Shown: in pieces, positions 1 through 7,535 of the stretch
How positions within the stretch are numbered: the first letter of the stretch is position 1
How the letters are laid out: each line of letters opens with the position of its first letter
From: an uncultured Micromonospora sp.
Lineage (GTDB): Bacteria > Actinomycetota > Actinomycetes > Mycobacteriales > Micromonosporaceae
Length of the DNA stretch: 64,000 nt
Direction: 5' to 3'
Assembly: GCA_937951935.1 (NCBI GenBank)
Contig: CALGAM010000075.1
Span: 4,561-68,560 of the forward strand
Program-made: the position numbers and the translations under genes
Notes under the pieces: generated by a model
Database searches by the model: none
Told to the model about the DNA's origin: nothing
What the model saw: only the letters and a program-made list of their open reading frames with translations

Positions 1-654
1 GGGGTCGAGGTCCTCGACCTGGTGCAGCTACACTGCCCGCCCACCCCGGTCTTCCACACCGACGCCGTCTTCGACGCGCTGGACACCCTGGTCGCCGAGC
101 AACGCATCAGGGCGTACGGGGTCAGCGTCGAGACCTGCGACGAGGCGCTGGCCGCCATCGCCCGGCCCGGCGTGGCCAGCGTACAGATCATCCTGAACGT
201 GCTGCGGCACAAGCCGGTCGAGCGGGTGCTGCCGGCGGCGGCCGCGGCCGGGGTCGGCATCATCGCACGGGTCCCGCTGGCCAGCGGGCTCCTCTCCGGC
301 CGGTACGACGAGCGGACGACCTTCCCCGACGACGACCACCGCACCTACAACCGGCACGGCGAGGCGTTCGACGTCGGTGAGACGTTCTCCGGGGTCGACT
401 ACCAGACCGGGCTCGAGGCGGTGCGCCGCCTGTTGCCGCTGGTCCCGTCCGGTGTCTCGATGGCACAGTTCGCGCTGCGCTGGATCATCGACCAGCCCGG
501 GGTCACGGTCGTGATCCCCGGCGCCCGCACCGTCGCGCAGGTCCGGGCCAACGTCGCCGCCGCCGACGTGGCCCCGCTGACCGCCGAGGCGGTGAAGGCG
601 ATCGACGACGTCTACGACGAGCTGATCCGCCCCCGGGTGCACCACCGATGGTGA
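1..654 (+). CDS. Aldo/keto reductase, C-terminal part (5' end outside window)
   Basis: The reading frame is open from the first base, so the N-terminus lies outside the window; about 217 residues of a family of roughly 320 remain. The stretch LVQLHCPP near the left edge is the strand that carries the aldo/keto reductase active-site His; the catalytic Asp, Tyr and Lys would be upstream. The later segment VTVVIPGARTVAQVRANVAA is the typical NADPH-binding C-terminal signature (IPG, then an R/N-containing helix). It is probably a cytosolic NADPH-dependent oxidoreductase for carbonyl substrates; the substrate cannot be read. The stop codon lies about 70 bp before the SD-supported start of the next gene. 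Confidence 0.9.
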   Translation, partial: GVEVLDLVQLHCPPTPVFHTDAVFDALDTLVAEQRIRAYGVSVETCDEALAAIARPGVASVQIILNVLRHKPVERVLPAAAAAGVGIIARVPLASGLLSGRYDERTTFPDDDHRTYNRHGEAFDVGETFSGVDYQTGLEAVRRLLPLVPSGVSMAQFALRWIIDQPGVTVVIPGARTVAQVRANVAAADVAPLTAEAVKAIDDVYDELIRPRVHHRW

Positions 655-725
655 CCGCACCGGAACCCGCGACCGTGCCGCCGGCTGACGGAACCGCCGG
701 CGAGCCACCGGCCGAGGAGGTGGTG

Positions 726-935
726 ATGCGGGGCTGGTTTCCGCTCACCCTCGGCCTGCTCGCCGTCGTCGTCGGCGCACTCTGGACCCTGCAGGGGCTG
801 GGCCTGCTGGACGGCGGTGTGCTGAGCGGGAAGCCGGTCGGAGCGGTCACCGGTCCGGTGCTCGTCCTGGGCGGGCTGGTCCTGCTCCGCCGAGGACTGC
901 GGGCGCGGCGTCCGCGGTCCGACGCGTCGGCGTGA
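726..935 (+). CDS. Small two-TM membrane protein
   Basis: A protein of 69 residues with two hydrophobic segments (about residues 4-24 and 39-55) and a basic RRGLRARRPR tail. It looks like the small actinobacterial membrane proteins whose core reads GALWTLQGLG. I place the start at 726 because AGGAGG lies 5 bases before that ATG; an in-frame ATG at 648 overlaps the upstream stop but would add 26 Pro/Ala/Glu-rich residues with no membrane character. The function is unknown. It is convergent with the cold-shock gene. Confidence 0.75.
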   Translation: MRGWFPLTLGLLAVVVGALWTLQGLGLLDGGVLSGKPVGAVTGPVLVLGGLVLLRRGLRARRPRSDASA

Positions 936-960
936 CGGCCCGCGACGAACGCGGATCCGC

Positions 961-1026
961 GTCGAGCCCCGTGTGCCACGGGACTCGACTCGGATGACGA
1001 ACGACTCCCGGCCGGACGTCCGGCCG
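961..1026. terminator. Paired hairpins between convergent genes
   Basis: There are two strong inverted repeats between the converging stops at 935 and 1035. The first (961-989) pairs GTCGAG/CTCGAC and CCCGTG/CACGGG around a TGC loop with one mismatch. The second (1009-1026) is a perfect 18-bp palindrome, CGGCCGGACGTCCGGCCG. There is no T-tract, as is usual in GC-rich actinobacteria. They could stop transcription from both sides. Confidence 0.55.
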
Positions 1027-1034
1027 TCGCACCG

Positions 1035-1238
1035 TCAGATGGGACGAACCCGCTCCGCCTGCGGACCCTTCTGGCCCTGGGCGATCTCGAACTCGACCCG
1101 CTGGTTCTCCTCCAGCGTGCGGTAGCCGCTGGTCTGAATCGCCGAGAAGTGGACGAACACGTCGGCACCCCCACCGTCGACGGTGATGAAGCCGAAGCCC
1201 TTGTCCGCGTTGAACCACTTCACGGTTCCCTGCGCCAT
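1035..1238 (-). CDS. cspA: Cold-shock protein (CspA family)
   Basis: A 67-residue single cold-shock (OB-fold) domain. RNP1 KGFGFI and RNP2 VFVHFS are both present, and the start MAQGTVKWFN is the canonical family N-terminus, so the longer frame upstream is not used. The SD GAAGGAGAG lies just before the ATG. It is a cytosolic single-stranded RNA/DNA-binding protein, an RNA chaperone during cold or growth transitions. It has a long leader: the next gene upstream on this strand ends at 1528, and an intrinsic-terminator-like hairpin sits at 1389-1417, so it is transcribed separately. Confidence 0.97.
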   Translation of the reverse strand: MAQGTVKWFNADKGFGFITVDGGGADVFVHFSAIQTSGYRTLEENQRVEFEIAQGQKGPQAERVRPI

Positions 1239-1388
1239 GTGTTTCTCTCCTTCTGAACTGGCGGCCGAGCACCGCCGTGCGGCCGGTTGGCCGTTTTCGA
1301 GCAGCGGCGCTTCGAGTCGGCCCCCGCGAAGGAGGACGTCTCTCGACCCACACTGCAGCGGCAGCGGGGAACAGCGAACCACGTACGC

Positions 1389-1417
1389 AAAAACTTCGCC
1401 CAGCCTACCTGACGAAG
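1389..1417 (-). terminator. Intrinsic terminator-like hairpin with T5 tract
   Basis: Read on the minus strand, CTTCG..CAG pairs with CTG..CGAAG around a short loop and is followed directly by TTTTT (1393-1389). It lies 111 bp downstream of the LppX-like stop and about 150 bp upstream of the cspA start. It either terminates the lipoprotein transcript or is a leader attenuator of cspA. A T-tract terminator is uncommon in DNA this GC-rich. Confidence 0.5.
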
Positions 1418-1527
1418 TGCTCCGACGAGCGATCCCCCGACGACCCGCGGTTCGACCCGGCGGGACCGCCGCGGCACGGCGCCGGAGCCGGGACCCGGCG
1501 GGGCGGTGCCGAAACGCGCCCGCGGCG

Positions 1528-2235
1528 CTACCGGGGAGCCCGGATGGTCACCGGCGCGTCGTGCTCCGACAGGAGCACGGTCACCGTACCGCCGGCCGGC
1601 CCCGGCAGGGGAAACGTGACCCGGTGCGGCAGTGGCCGGTCCACGCCGATCCAGAGCGTGCCGACGACGTCCTCGCCGACCCCGGGCACCAGGACGCCGA
1701 GGGCCCGCCCGGGCAGGGTGGCCCGGATCCGGTGGCAGAGGACTCCCGCGACCCTCTCCCGGCCCTCGATCGTGCCGCTGGTCGTGGCCAGCAGGTGGGC
1801 GAGGCCGCGGTCCGGCGACAGCAGCGCGGACGGGTCGTAGACCAACGCGGCGGTCGACATCGGCACCCGCTGCCAGCCGGCGGTGAGGCCGTTGAGGTAC
1901 AGGCTGTCGCCCGCGACCACGAACGACAGCGTCCGCGTCCCGGAGGTCTCCACGAGCTGGGCGCTTCCCTCGGCCTCACCGGTCGCGGTGACCACCGCCT
2001 CGGCGGCGCGCAGGTCGAGGACGGTGGCTCCGCCGGCGGTCGTCATCGCGAACCGGACGCTGCGGATCGCACCCACCTCGGCCGCCGCGGCCGCCAGCAC
2101 CTCGCCGGCCGCGGGCCCGGACGTCGCGGCCGTCCCGGCGGTCGCCCCGGGTGGGTCCGGCGACCGCCCCGTGCAGGCGACCACACCGGCCAGCAGCAGC
2201 GACAACAGCCCGGCGAGCCCGCGGGATCGGCGCAT
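1528..2235 (-). CDS. LppX/LprG-like lipoprotein
   Basis: A 235-residue lipoprotein. A basic start (MRRSRG), a hydrophobic stretch and the lipobox VVAC followed by TG place the lipidated Cys at about residue 21; this start is preferred over a 26-residue longer frame that would bury the signal. The body reads as a LolA/LppX-type beta half-barrel: successive strands with VRFAMTTAGG, the SLYLNG segment and a GTLWIGVDRPLPHRV stretch typical of LppX/LprAFG proteins. Relatives carry lipids or lipoglycans across the envelope, and I infer a similar role. The DUF4235 gene lies directly upstream on the same strand. Confidence 0.8.
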   Translation of the reverse strand: MRRSRGLAGLLSLLLAGVVACTGRSPDPPGATAGTAATSGPAAGEVLAAAAAEVGAIRSVRFAMTTAGGATVLDLRAAEAVVTATGEAEGSAQLVETSGTRTLSFVVAGDSLYLNGLTAGWQRVPMSTAALVYDPSALLSPDRGLAHLLATTSGTIEGRERVAGVLCHRIRATLPGRALGVLVPGVGEDVVGTLWIGVDRPLPHRVTFPLPGPAGGTVTVLLSEHDAPVTIRAPR

Positions 2236-2263
2236 AACCGAAGCGTACTCACGACCCGGGCGT

Positions 2264-2536
2264 TCAGTCGGGCCAACGACCGGTGAGCCGACGGACGCCG
2301 ACGGCGCCGGCACGGTCCACCGCGGCCCGGACCACGGCGAAGATCGCGCCCTGCAGCGCGGCGGCGGCGAGGATCTCGCCCCAGGTCCGGTGTTCGTCGG
2401 TGGCCTCCGGCGCCTCGCCGTCCCCCGCCGCGAGCCTCCACACCTGACGGAACACCGCGCCCGCGGCCACCCCGGCGGCCACGCTCAGCAGCACGCTCAC
2501 CGGCCGGTAGGCGACCGCGCTCACCGACCTGCCCAT
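2264..2536 (-). CDS. DUF4235 membrane protein
   Basis: A 90-residue protein with two hydrophobic helices (about residues 9-27 and 52-70). The pattern of a first helix ending GAVFRQVWRLA and a second reading ILAAAALQGAIFAVVRAAVDR matches DUF4235. I chose the start MGRSVSAVAYRPV because the 19 residues before it in the open frame are charged and unconserved in character. It lies with DUF3618 and Holin-X genes on the same strand, a set that recurs in actinobacteria. The function is unknown, probably envelope-related. Confidence 0.8.
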   Translation of the reverse strand: MGRSVSAVAYRPVSVLLSVAAGVAAGAVFRQVWRLAAGDGEAPEATDEHRTWGEILAAAALQGAIFAVVRAAVDRAGAVGVRRLTGRWPD

Positions 2537-2650
2537 CCGGGCCTCCCTCCGGTCATCGGCGCCCTCCGCCCGTCGTGGTGCGGAGCGCGCCACGGGCCGT
2601 CGGTCGCGGGCCGTGACGCCCGCGGCCGGGGACGACGTCCACGGGACGGT

Positions 2651-2959
2651 TCACCGGCGCCTGGCCCGGACCACCAGCAGCGCCGCCACCGCGAGCACCC
2701 CCGCGGCGGTCACCGCCCAGGACACCGGGTGCCGCAGTGCCAGCGATCCCGCGTCGTGCAGGGCGCCGCGGATGCTCGCCGTCGTCCGGCCGGCACGCCG
2801 GCGCATCCGGTCACGGGTCTGCGCGGCCGAGCCCTTGATCCGCGCCTTGACGTCCGCCCTGGCCGCGAGCGCCTGCACCGTCTCGCTGAGCTCCGCCCTG
2901 GTCTGTCGAATCTCCGCCCGGAGCGCCTCCGGGTTGCCGGATCCGTTGCTGCGGGTCAT
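2651..2959 (-). CDS. DUF3618 family protein
   Basis: A 102-residue protein: an N-terminal amphipathic, coiled-coil-like half (EALRAEIRQTRAELSETVQA, about residues 10-30) that is the DUF3618 signature, then a basic region and one C-terminal membrane helix (about residues 80-98) ending in RARRR. Its ATG overlaps the stop of the upstream Holin-X gene by 4 bp, so the two are translationally coupled. The family is found beside Holin-X and DUF4235 genes; the function is not established. Confidence 0.88.
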   Translation of the reverse strand: MTRSNGSGNPEALRAEIRQTRAELSETVQALAARADVKARIKGSAAQTRDRMRRRAGRTTASIRGALHDAGSLALRHPVSWAVTAAGVLAVAALLVVRARRR

Positions 2960-3387
2960 CCCCGTCCCCTGTCCCGGACCGCCGAGGCGACGGTACGCAC
3001 GTCGGTCTTCAGGCTGTCGGCCGTCGCCATCGGTACCGGCGGCGCCGCCCGGCGCATCCGCCGCCGCCCGGCCGCCGCGACCACGGCCCCGAGGAGGAAG
3101 AACGCCACCGCCACCACCAGGGCCGCCGCCCAGCCGGGAATGACCACGGCCAACGCCAGCACCGCCGCGGCCACGAGCACACCGAGCCCGCAGAGCGCCA
3201 GTACGCCACCGCCACCGAGCATTCCCAACCCGATGCCGGCCTGCCGGCCCTTCTCGGCCAGCTCGATACGGGCCAACGCCAGCTCGTCGCGGATCAGCCG
3301 CGACATCTGCTCGGTCGCACGCTGCACCAGCTCCGCGGTGGACTGCTCCGCGACCGGTCGCGTGCCGTCCCGTACGACATCGGCCAT
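2956..3387 (-). CDS. Actinobacterial Holin-X / phage holin-like family membrane protein
   Basis: A 143-residue protein. An N-terminal amphipathic helix (TAELVQRATEQMSRLIRDEL, about residues 16-35) is followed by ARIELAEKGRQAGIG and two long hydrophobic helices. This is the Holin-X/phage_holin_3_6 layout; despite the name these are chromosomal envelope proteins, not lysis proteins. The start at 3387 has GGAGGACGGC before the ATG; the longer frame has an implausible basic leader. It is first in a minus-strand run with DUF3618 and DUF4235. Confidence 0.88.
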   Translation of the reverse strand: MADVVRDGTRPVAEQSTAELVQRATEQMSRLIRDELALARIELAEKGRQAGIGLGMLGGGGVLALCGLGVLVAAAVLALAVVIPGWAAALVVAVAFFLLGAVVAAAGRRRMRRAAPPVPMATADSLKTDVRTVASAVRDRGRG

Positions 3388-3746
3388 GCCGTCCTCCTTA
3401 CCCGCCCCCAGGCGTATGCCCCGTCGTCGGCCCTTCAATCCCGGTTTCCCGCGGTGTCGCCCCGGCACGTCGCGGCCGGCCGGCCCGCCGGGGCCGGCGA
3501 CCGGCGCCGACGTCCGTTGCCGTTAGTGTCCGCCACCGGTCCCGCCGGTGGCGGCTGATCGGGCAGGTCGGCAGGGTGACCACGACACCGACGGGTGACG
3601 TGGGCCCGGTGGGCGGAACGGGCCGCCTCCCCGGTGCTCCGGGGAAGGGCCGCCCCGGGGCCGCCCTCCGGGGTCGCCGGTGGCACGGCGTGAGCCGGAC
3701 CGGCGCCGGTGGCCGGTGGGGTCCGGGGGCGGGGAGCGGGGCGTGG
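3388..3746. other. Gene-free spacer
   Basis: 359 bp between the Holin-X start and the stop of the next lipoprotein, both on the minus strand. It should hold the promoter of the Holin-X/DUF3618/DUF4235 run. A hairpin TCCCCGG-TGCT-CCGGGGA (3628-3645) could end the lipoprotein transcript. Open frames here have shadow-type Arg/Pro/Gly composition. I see no clear -35/-10 pair. Confidence 0.4.
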
Positions 3747-4106
3747 CTACCCGGGGTTCCTGCCGATCCGCACCACGACCTGGTCGGCGTCGGCGCTCTC
3801 GATCGAGGCGTAGAGGCCGCCGATCTCGGTCCCCTGCTGGCCGACGGTGAGGGTCAACCGCTCGCCGGCGACCTCGATGGTGACCCGGTCGCCGTCGACG
3901 CCCACCAGCCTCGCCTCGACGCCGAGGATGCTGGCCCGGGCGTCGACACCGCGGTTGAAGGTGACGGTGCAGGAGTCCAGCCCGCAGTCGGTGGTGGCGT
4001 TCTCGGAACCGCAGCCGGCCAGGACGGCGGCACCGAGGGCGAGACCGGCGAGGAGCCCGGCAAGACGACGGACGGGAACGTGGCGGCACAGGGGGGTCGT
4101 CGTCAC
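3747..4106 (-). CDS. Putative lipoprotein
   Basis: A 119-residue protein starting at GTG (4106). The signal is VRRLAGLLAGLALGAAVLAGC, with lipobox LAGC at about residues 29-32, so the Cys would be lipidated. The mature part (about 88 residues) has a Cys pair CGLDSC close to the N-terminus and a beta-rich remainder (VTIEVAGERLTLTVGQQG). I do not recognise the family. The SD before this GTG is weak, but earlier in-frame starts would put over 100 basic, low-complexity residues before the signal. It lies downstream of the 4193-5065 gene on the same strand. Confidence 0.7.
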   Translation of the reverse strand: MTTTPLCRHVPVRRLAGLLAGLALGAAVLAGCGSENATTDCGLDSCTVTFNRGVDARASILGVEARLVGVDGDRVTIEVAGERLTLTVGQQGTEIGGLYASIESADADQVVVRIGRNPG

Positions 4107-4192
4107 CCCAGCAAGGGTACCCAGGACGGTCCAGGCGCCGGCCCGGCCGCGTCCGCCGCCCCTGTCGTCGAGACGCCCGACGTCCGTCGACG

Positions 4193-5065
4193 TCACCCGG
4201 GCTCGCCGGCCGTGACCCCGAAGCCCCACGTGCCCGGCCGACGTCCGGGTGCCCATTCGTAGATCGCGTGTTCCGGGGCGGGCGGTTCGGCGAACGGGAA
4301 GCGAAGCCGGAAGTCGGGCCAGGCGACGGTGAGCCGGACCGTCTCCGCGCCCGGGCCGGGAGCGACGCCGAGGCCGGCGCCCTCGGCGAGGTCGCCGAGC
4401 GCGTGCCGGGCCTGCGCGACGGTCACCCCGGCGGTACGGGCGAGGACGGACAGGCTGGTGGTCACGACGCGGCGGCGCCATCGGCGGCGGGTGCGCTGCG
4501 CCAGCCGGCGGATCGCGATGGCCACCAGGACCGCCCGGTCGTCCCGCTGCGCGCGCAGCTCCCGATCCCGCTCCGACGGGGACAGCGGGAGCACGTCCAG
4601 CGGGTCACGGTCGAGCCGGGGCAGCACCCACGGGTCGCCGTCACCGTCGTCGTCCACGTCGAACAGTCCGAGCCGGTTGAGGCAGCCCAGCAGCTCACCG
4701 ACGGTGTGCGGAACGGGTACGTTCCGCCGGCGACACATCTCGGCGAAGAGCTCGATCCGGGTGGCACGGACCCGGAGCAGCCACGCGTGGTGCTGCCGGA
4801 CGTGCGACTCGGCGTGGTCGGCGTCCCGTCCGGCGGGCCGTCGCCGCACCCGGGCGATCCACTCCCCGACACCGCCCGGGTCGCACCACGCCGGTTCGTC
4901 CCACGGCACCGTCTGCGCCCACGCCGAGCGGCGGAACCGCGACGGCCCGGGGACGACGGTGAGGTGGACGAACGCGCAGGGCAGCCACCGGATCCAGGAC
5001 GGCGCGACGGGGGTTCGCTGCCAGCGAGGGGTCACCGTGGGACGATATCGCGACTGGACGTACAC
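4193..5065 (-). CDS. Hypothetical protein (about 290 residues)
   Basis: A soluble, Arg- and Asp-rich protein of up to 290 residues; I do not recognise the family with confidence. Its coding quality is good: an acidic loop FDVDDDGDGD in the middle, an Arg-rich helix QRTRRRWRRRVVTTSLSVLA, then VTVAQARHALGDLAE, which resembles a helix-turn-helix-like helical pair, and a C-terminal aromatic segment. The start is GTG at 5065, with a second GTG 10 codons later; neither has a clear SD. There is no signal peptide. The lipoprotein at 3747 follows it on the same strand. Confidence 0.65.
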   Translation of the reverse strand: MYVQSRYRPTVTPRWQRTPVAPSWIRWLPCAFVHLTVVPGPSRFRRSAWAQTVPWDEPAWCDPGGVGEWIARVRRRPAGRDADHAESHVRQHHAWLLRVRATRIELFAEMCRRRNVPVPHTVGELLGCLNRLGLFDVDDDGDGDPWVLPRLDRDPLDVLPLSPSERDRELRAQRDDRAVLVAIAIRRLAQRTRRRWRRRVVTTSLSVLARTAGVTVAQARHALGDLAEGAGLGVAPGPGAETVRLTVAWPDFRLRFPFAEPPAPEHAIYEWAPGRRPGTWGFGVTAGEPG

Positions 5066-5167
5066 GTGGGGGCACCCATGGTGACCTCACGTCGGTCCAC
5101 ATCCGACGAAGCGGATCCGACGCGGCCACCCGAGAACGCATCCCGCGCCCCGGCGCGGTCGGTCCGA

Positions 5168-6706
5168 TCAGGAGGAGACGGCGAGGGCCTCGGCGGCGCG
5201 GCGACCGGCGAGCACCTCGGCCGCGGCACGGCAGGCGGCCCGGGAGGCACCGTGGGTCGCGATGTGGACCCTGCCGACGACCGTGGCGGGGACCCCGAGC
5301 TCCACCACGATCGCCTCCGGGCGGCTGGCCAGCACGCGCCGCACCGCGGCCGCCATCCACCGGTGTCGGTGGAGGTCCCGCACCACCAACACCAGGGACC
5401 GGCCCCGGGCCGCGGCCAACGCCTCGACCGGCAGCTCACCGTCGTCGCCCAGTTCGTCGGCGGTCAGCCTCAGGGTCGTGGTGCCCGGCAGCAGGGTCGT
5501 GAGCGGCTCGCCCACTCCCCACGGCGTCTCGGCACCGATGGCGATGTTGGACGGCGGGGCGAACTCCAGGACGTGCGCCGGTCCCGGAAGCGGCAACTCC
5601 GCCGCCTCGGGTGTGGTGGTGAGCCGTACGGCCCGGCGGGCGGCGGCCAGCCCGAGGGGTGAGCCGTCCGGACCGGGATCGCGCCACCGCACCGCGCCGG
5701 AACGCGCGGCAGCCGTCCAGGCGGCGAGCTGGGCCACCCTCTTGGCCGCCTCGGCCAGACGCTCCTCGGGCAGGATGCCGGCCGTCACCGCCTCGACGAT
5801 CGCGTCCCGCAGGTGTCGCGTGTCCGCCTCGTCCGCGTGCTCACCGCCGACACAGATCGCGTCGGCGCCGGCCGCCAGCGCCCGCACCGCCGCGCCGGCC
5901 AGGCCGTACCGGCGGGTCACCGCCCGCATCTCGATGCCGTCGGTGATCACGGCGCCCTCGAAGCCGAGCTCGTCCCGGAGCAGTCCGGTCAGGACGCGGC
6001 GGCTCAGCGTCGCCGGCCACTCCTCGTCGATCGCCGGCACCAGCAGGTGGCCGGTCATCACCGCCTGCACGCCGGCGGCGATGGCGGCCCGGAACGGCAG
6101 CAGTTCGCAGGCGTCGAGCCGGGCCCGCGGCACGGCGATCCGGGGCACGTCCAGGTGGGAGTCGACGCTGGTGTCACCGTGTCCCGGAAAGTGCTTGGCG
6201 CAGGCGGCGACGCCGGCGGACTGCAGACCGCGCACCCAGGCGGCGGTGTGCCGGGCGACCAGCTCGGGGTCGGCACCGAAGGAGCGGACCCCGATGACCG
6301 GGTTGTCCGGGTTGGCGTTGACGTCGGCGTCGGGGGCGTAGTCGAGCGAGATGCCCAGGGCCGCCAGTTCGGCGCCGAGGTCCCGGGCGACCGCCTCGGT
6401 GAGGTCGATGTCGTCGATCGCGCCGAGTGCCAGGTTTCCGGGCCGGGAGCTGCCCCGCCGGGACTCGATCCGGGTGACGTCGCCGGCCTCCTCGTCGATC
6501 GCCACCAGCACGTCGGGGCGTTCGGCACGCAGCACGGCGGTGAGCGCGGCGACCTGCTCGTGGTCGACGACGTTGCGGGCGAACAGCACCACCCCGCCCA
6601 GCCCGTCGGCGAGCCACCGACGCACCCAGTCCGGCGGGGTCGTCCCCACGAAGCCCGGCTGAAGTACCGCGGCGGCCAGGCTGGCCAGGTCCGTCGATCC
6701 GCTCAT
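5168..6706 (-). CDS. nagZ: Glycoside hydrolase family 3, beta-N-acetylhexosaminidase (NagZ-like)
   Basis: 512 residues. The GH3 N-terminal TIM barrel fills about residues 1-340. The diagnostic NagZ loop KHFPGHGDTSVDSH (about 171-184) supplies the His acid/base, and VITDGIEM (about 253-260) carries the Asp nucleophile. Residues about 375-512 form the smaller alpha/beta domain seen in longer GH3 enzymes. There is no signal peptide, so it is probably cytosolic and releases GlcNAc from muropeptides during cell-wall recycling. The substrate assignment rests on the KHFPGHG motif. It is monocistronic, divergent from the small membrane-protein gene at 6848. Confidence 0.92.
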   Translation of the reverse strand: MSGSTDLASLAAAVLQPGFVGTTPPDWVRRWLADGLGGVVLFARNVVDHEQVAALTAVLRAERPDVLVAIDEEAGDVTRIESRRGSSRPGNLALGAIDDIDLTEAVARDLGAELAALGISLDYAPDADVNANPDNPVIGVRSFGADPELVARHTAAWVRGLQSAGVAACAKHFPGHGDTSVDSHLDVPRIAVPRARLDACELLPFRAAIAAGVQAVMTGHLLVPAIDEEWPATLSRRVLTGLLRDELGFEGAVITDGIEMRAVTRRYGLAGAAVRALAAGADAICVGGEHADEADTRHLRDAIVEAVTAGILPEERLAEAAKRVAQLAAWTAAARSGAVRWRDPGPDGSPLGLAAARRAVRLTTTPEAAELPLPGPAHVLEFAPPSNIAIGAETPWGVGEPLTTLLPGTTTLRLTADELGDDGELPVEALAAARGRSLVLVVRDLHRHRWMAAAVRRVLASRPEAIVVELGVPATVVGRVHIATHGASRAACRAAAEVLAGRRAAEALAVSS

Positions 6707-6847
6707 CCCGCCCGTTCTCCCCCGATCCGTACTTGGTTCCTCACGCTCCGGTCGCGCCGGGTGCAGACATGGTCACACCCCTTCCAGTAATGGTCAAGAA
6801 ACCTTCCTATTCCATGGGAACGGTCCCGGTCGTGCGACAGTGCTTGC

Positions 6848-7024
6848 ATGCCGCACCACGTCTGGGAAGTCGACCCGCAGCTGGCGAACCTGCCGTACCG
6901 CCTGCTCACCGCCGAGCAGGCGAACTGGCACGAGATCCCGGGGGTCCGGCTCGTCGGCGCCATCCTCGGCACCGTGCTCCTGGTCGCCGCCGTCCGGTCG
7001 ATGTTCGGCGGGCGCGGGCGGTGA
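6848..7024 (+). CDS. Small single-TM protein (58 residues)
   Basis: A short frame: soluble N-terminus MPHHVWEVDPQLANLPYRLL, then a membrane helix VRLVGAILGTVLLVAAV (about residues 33-49) and the tail RSMFGGRGR. Codon third positions are G/C throughout and the layout is protein-like, unlike the shadow frames around it. No SD is obvious; it lies about 140 bp from the divergent nagZ start, in a relatively AT-richer stretch that could hold both promoters. The function is unknown. Confidence 0.55.
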   Translation: MPHHVWEVDPQLANLPYRLLTAEQANWHEIPGVRLVGAILGTVLLVAAVRSMFGGRGR

Positions 7025-7257
7025 CGCCCGCCCGCGCCGGCCACGGACCGGGGCGCGCGGCGCCCACACCGCGTCGCCCACGTGCGCCACGCCCGGGCGG
7101 CGGGCACGGTCGCGGGTCGGAACCGCCGCCGACCGCGTCCGTCCACCCCGGCTCCCCGGCGTCCCACGGGGCCCGCGACGCCCGCTGTCCGGGCTTGCGC
7201 GGGCGACCGGCATGCCGTGAGATGGTGACGGTGTGCCGTCGGTGAAAGGACGTCGAT

Positions 7258-7473
7258 GTGACCGAGCAACCGCCGTACGCGACCGAGTTCGGGTTCTCCG
7301 ACGACGAGTGGGAGCTCTCCGTCGACCTGTCCCAGTCGGTGCTCCTCGCCGCCGGTACCGTCGAGCTGTACGGCAGCCTCCCGACCAGATCCGGGAACGC
7401 GGCCGGGCTGGAGAGTGCCACCACGACGAGCCGGGGAACCCGCCGGCCGTCCGGGTGCCGCCTGCGCCGGTGA
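7258..7473 (+). CDS. Hypothetical small protein, possibly truncated
   Basis: 71 residues, GTG start with the SD AAAGGA 7 bases upstream. The first half is acidic and protein-like (EFGFSDDEWELSVDLSQSVL, about residues 9-28). The second half (TTTSRGTRRPSGCRLRR) is basic and low-complexity, and its last codons run into the first copy of a direct repeat (7443-7504). This may mean that the original C-terminus was lost by a repeat-associated rearrangement. I do not recognise the family. It is convergent with the topoisomerase gene. Confidence 0.5.
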   Translation: MTEQPPYATEFGFSDDEWELSVDLSQSVLLAAGTVELYGSLPTRSGNAAGLESATTTSRGTRRPSGCRLRR

Positions 7474-7504
7474 GGCCGGCCGTGCGGGTGCCGCCCGCGC
7501 CGGT
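7443..7504. repeat. 29-bp direct repeat, two copies, period 33
   Basis: The copies at 7443-7471 and 7476-7504 share CCGGCCGT, CGGGTGCCGCC and GCGCCGGT with two mismatches. The first copy contains the end of the small gene 7258-7473; the second lies in the gap before the topoisomerase stop at 7536. Confidence 0.7.
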
Positions 7505-7535
7505 AGGACGGTGAACGGCCCGGGCGGCGAGACGG

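Noticed and set aside
3576..4262. A 228-codon plus-strand frame
   Set aside because: Gly/Pro-rich shadow opposite the lipoprotein gene, which has a clear signal peptide and lipobox.
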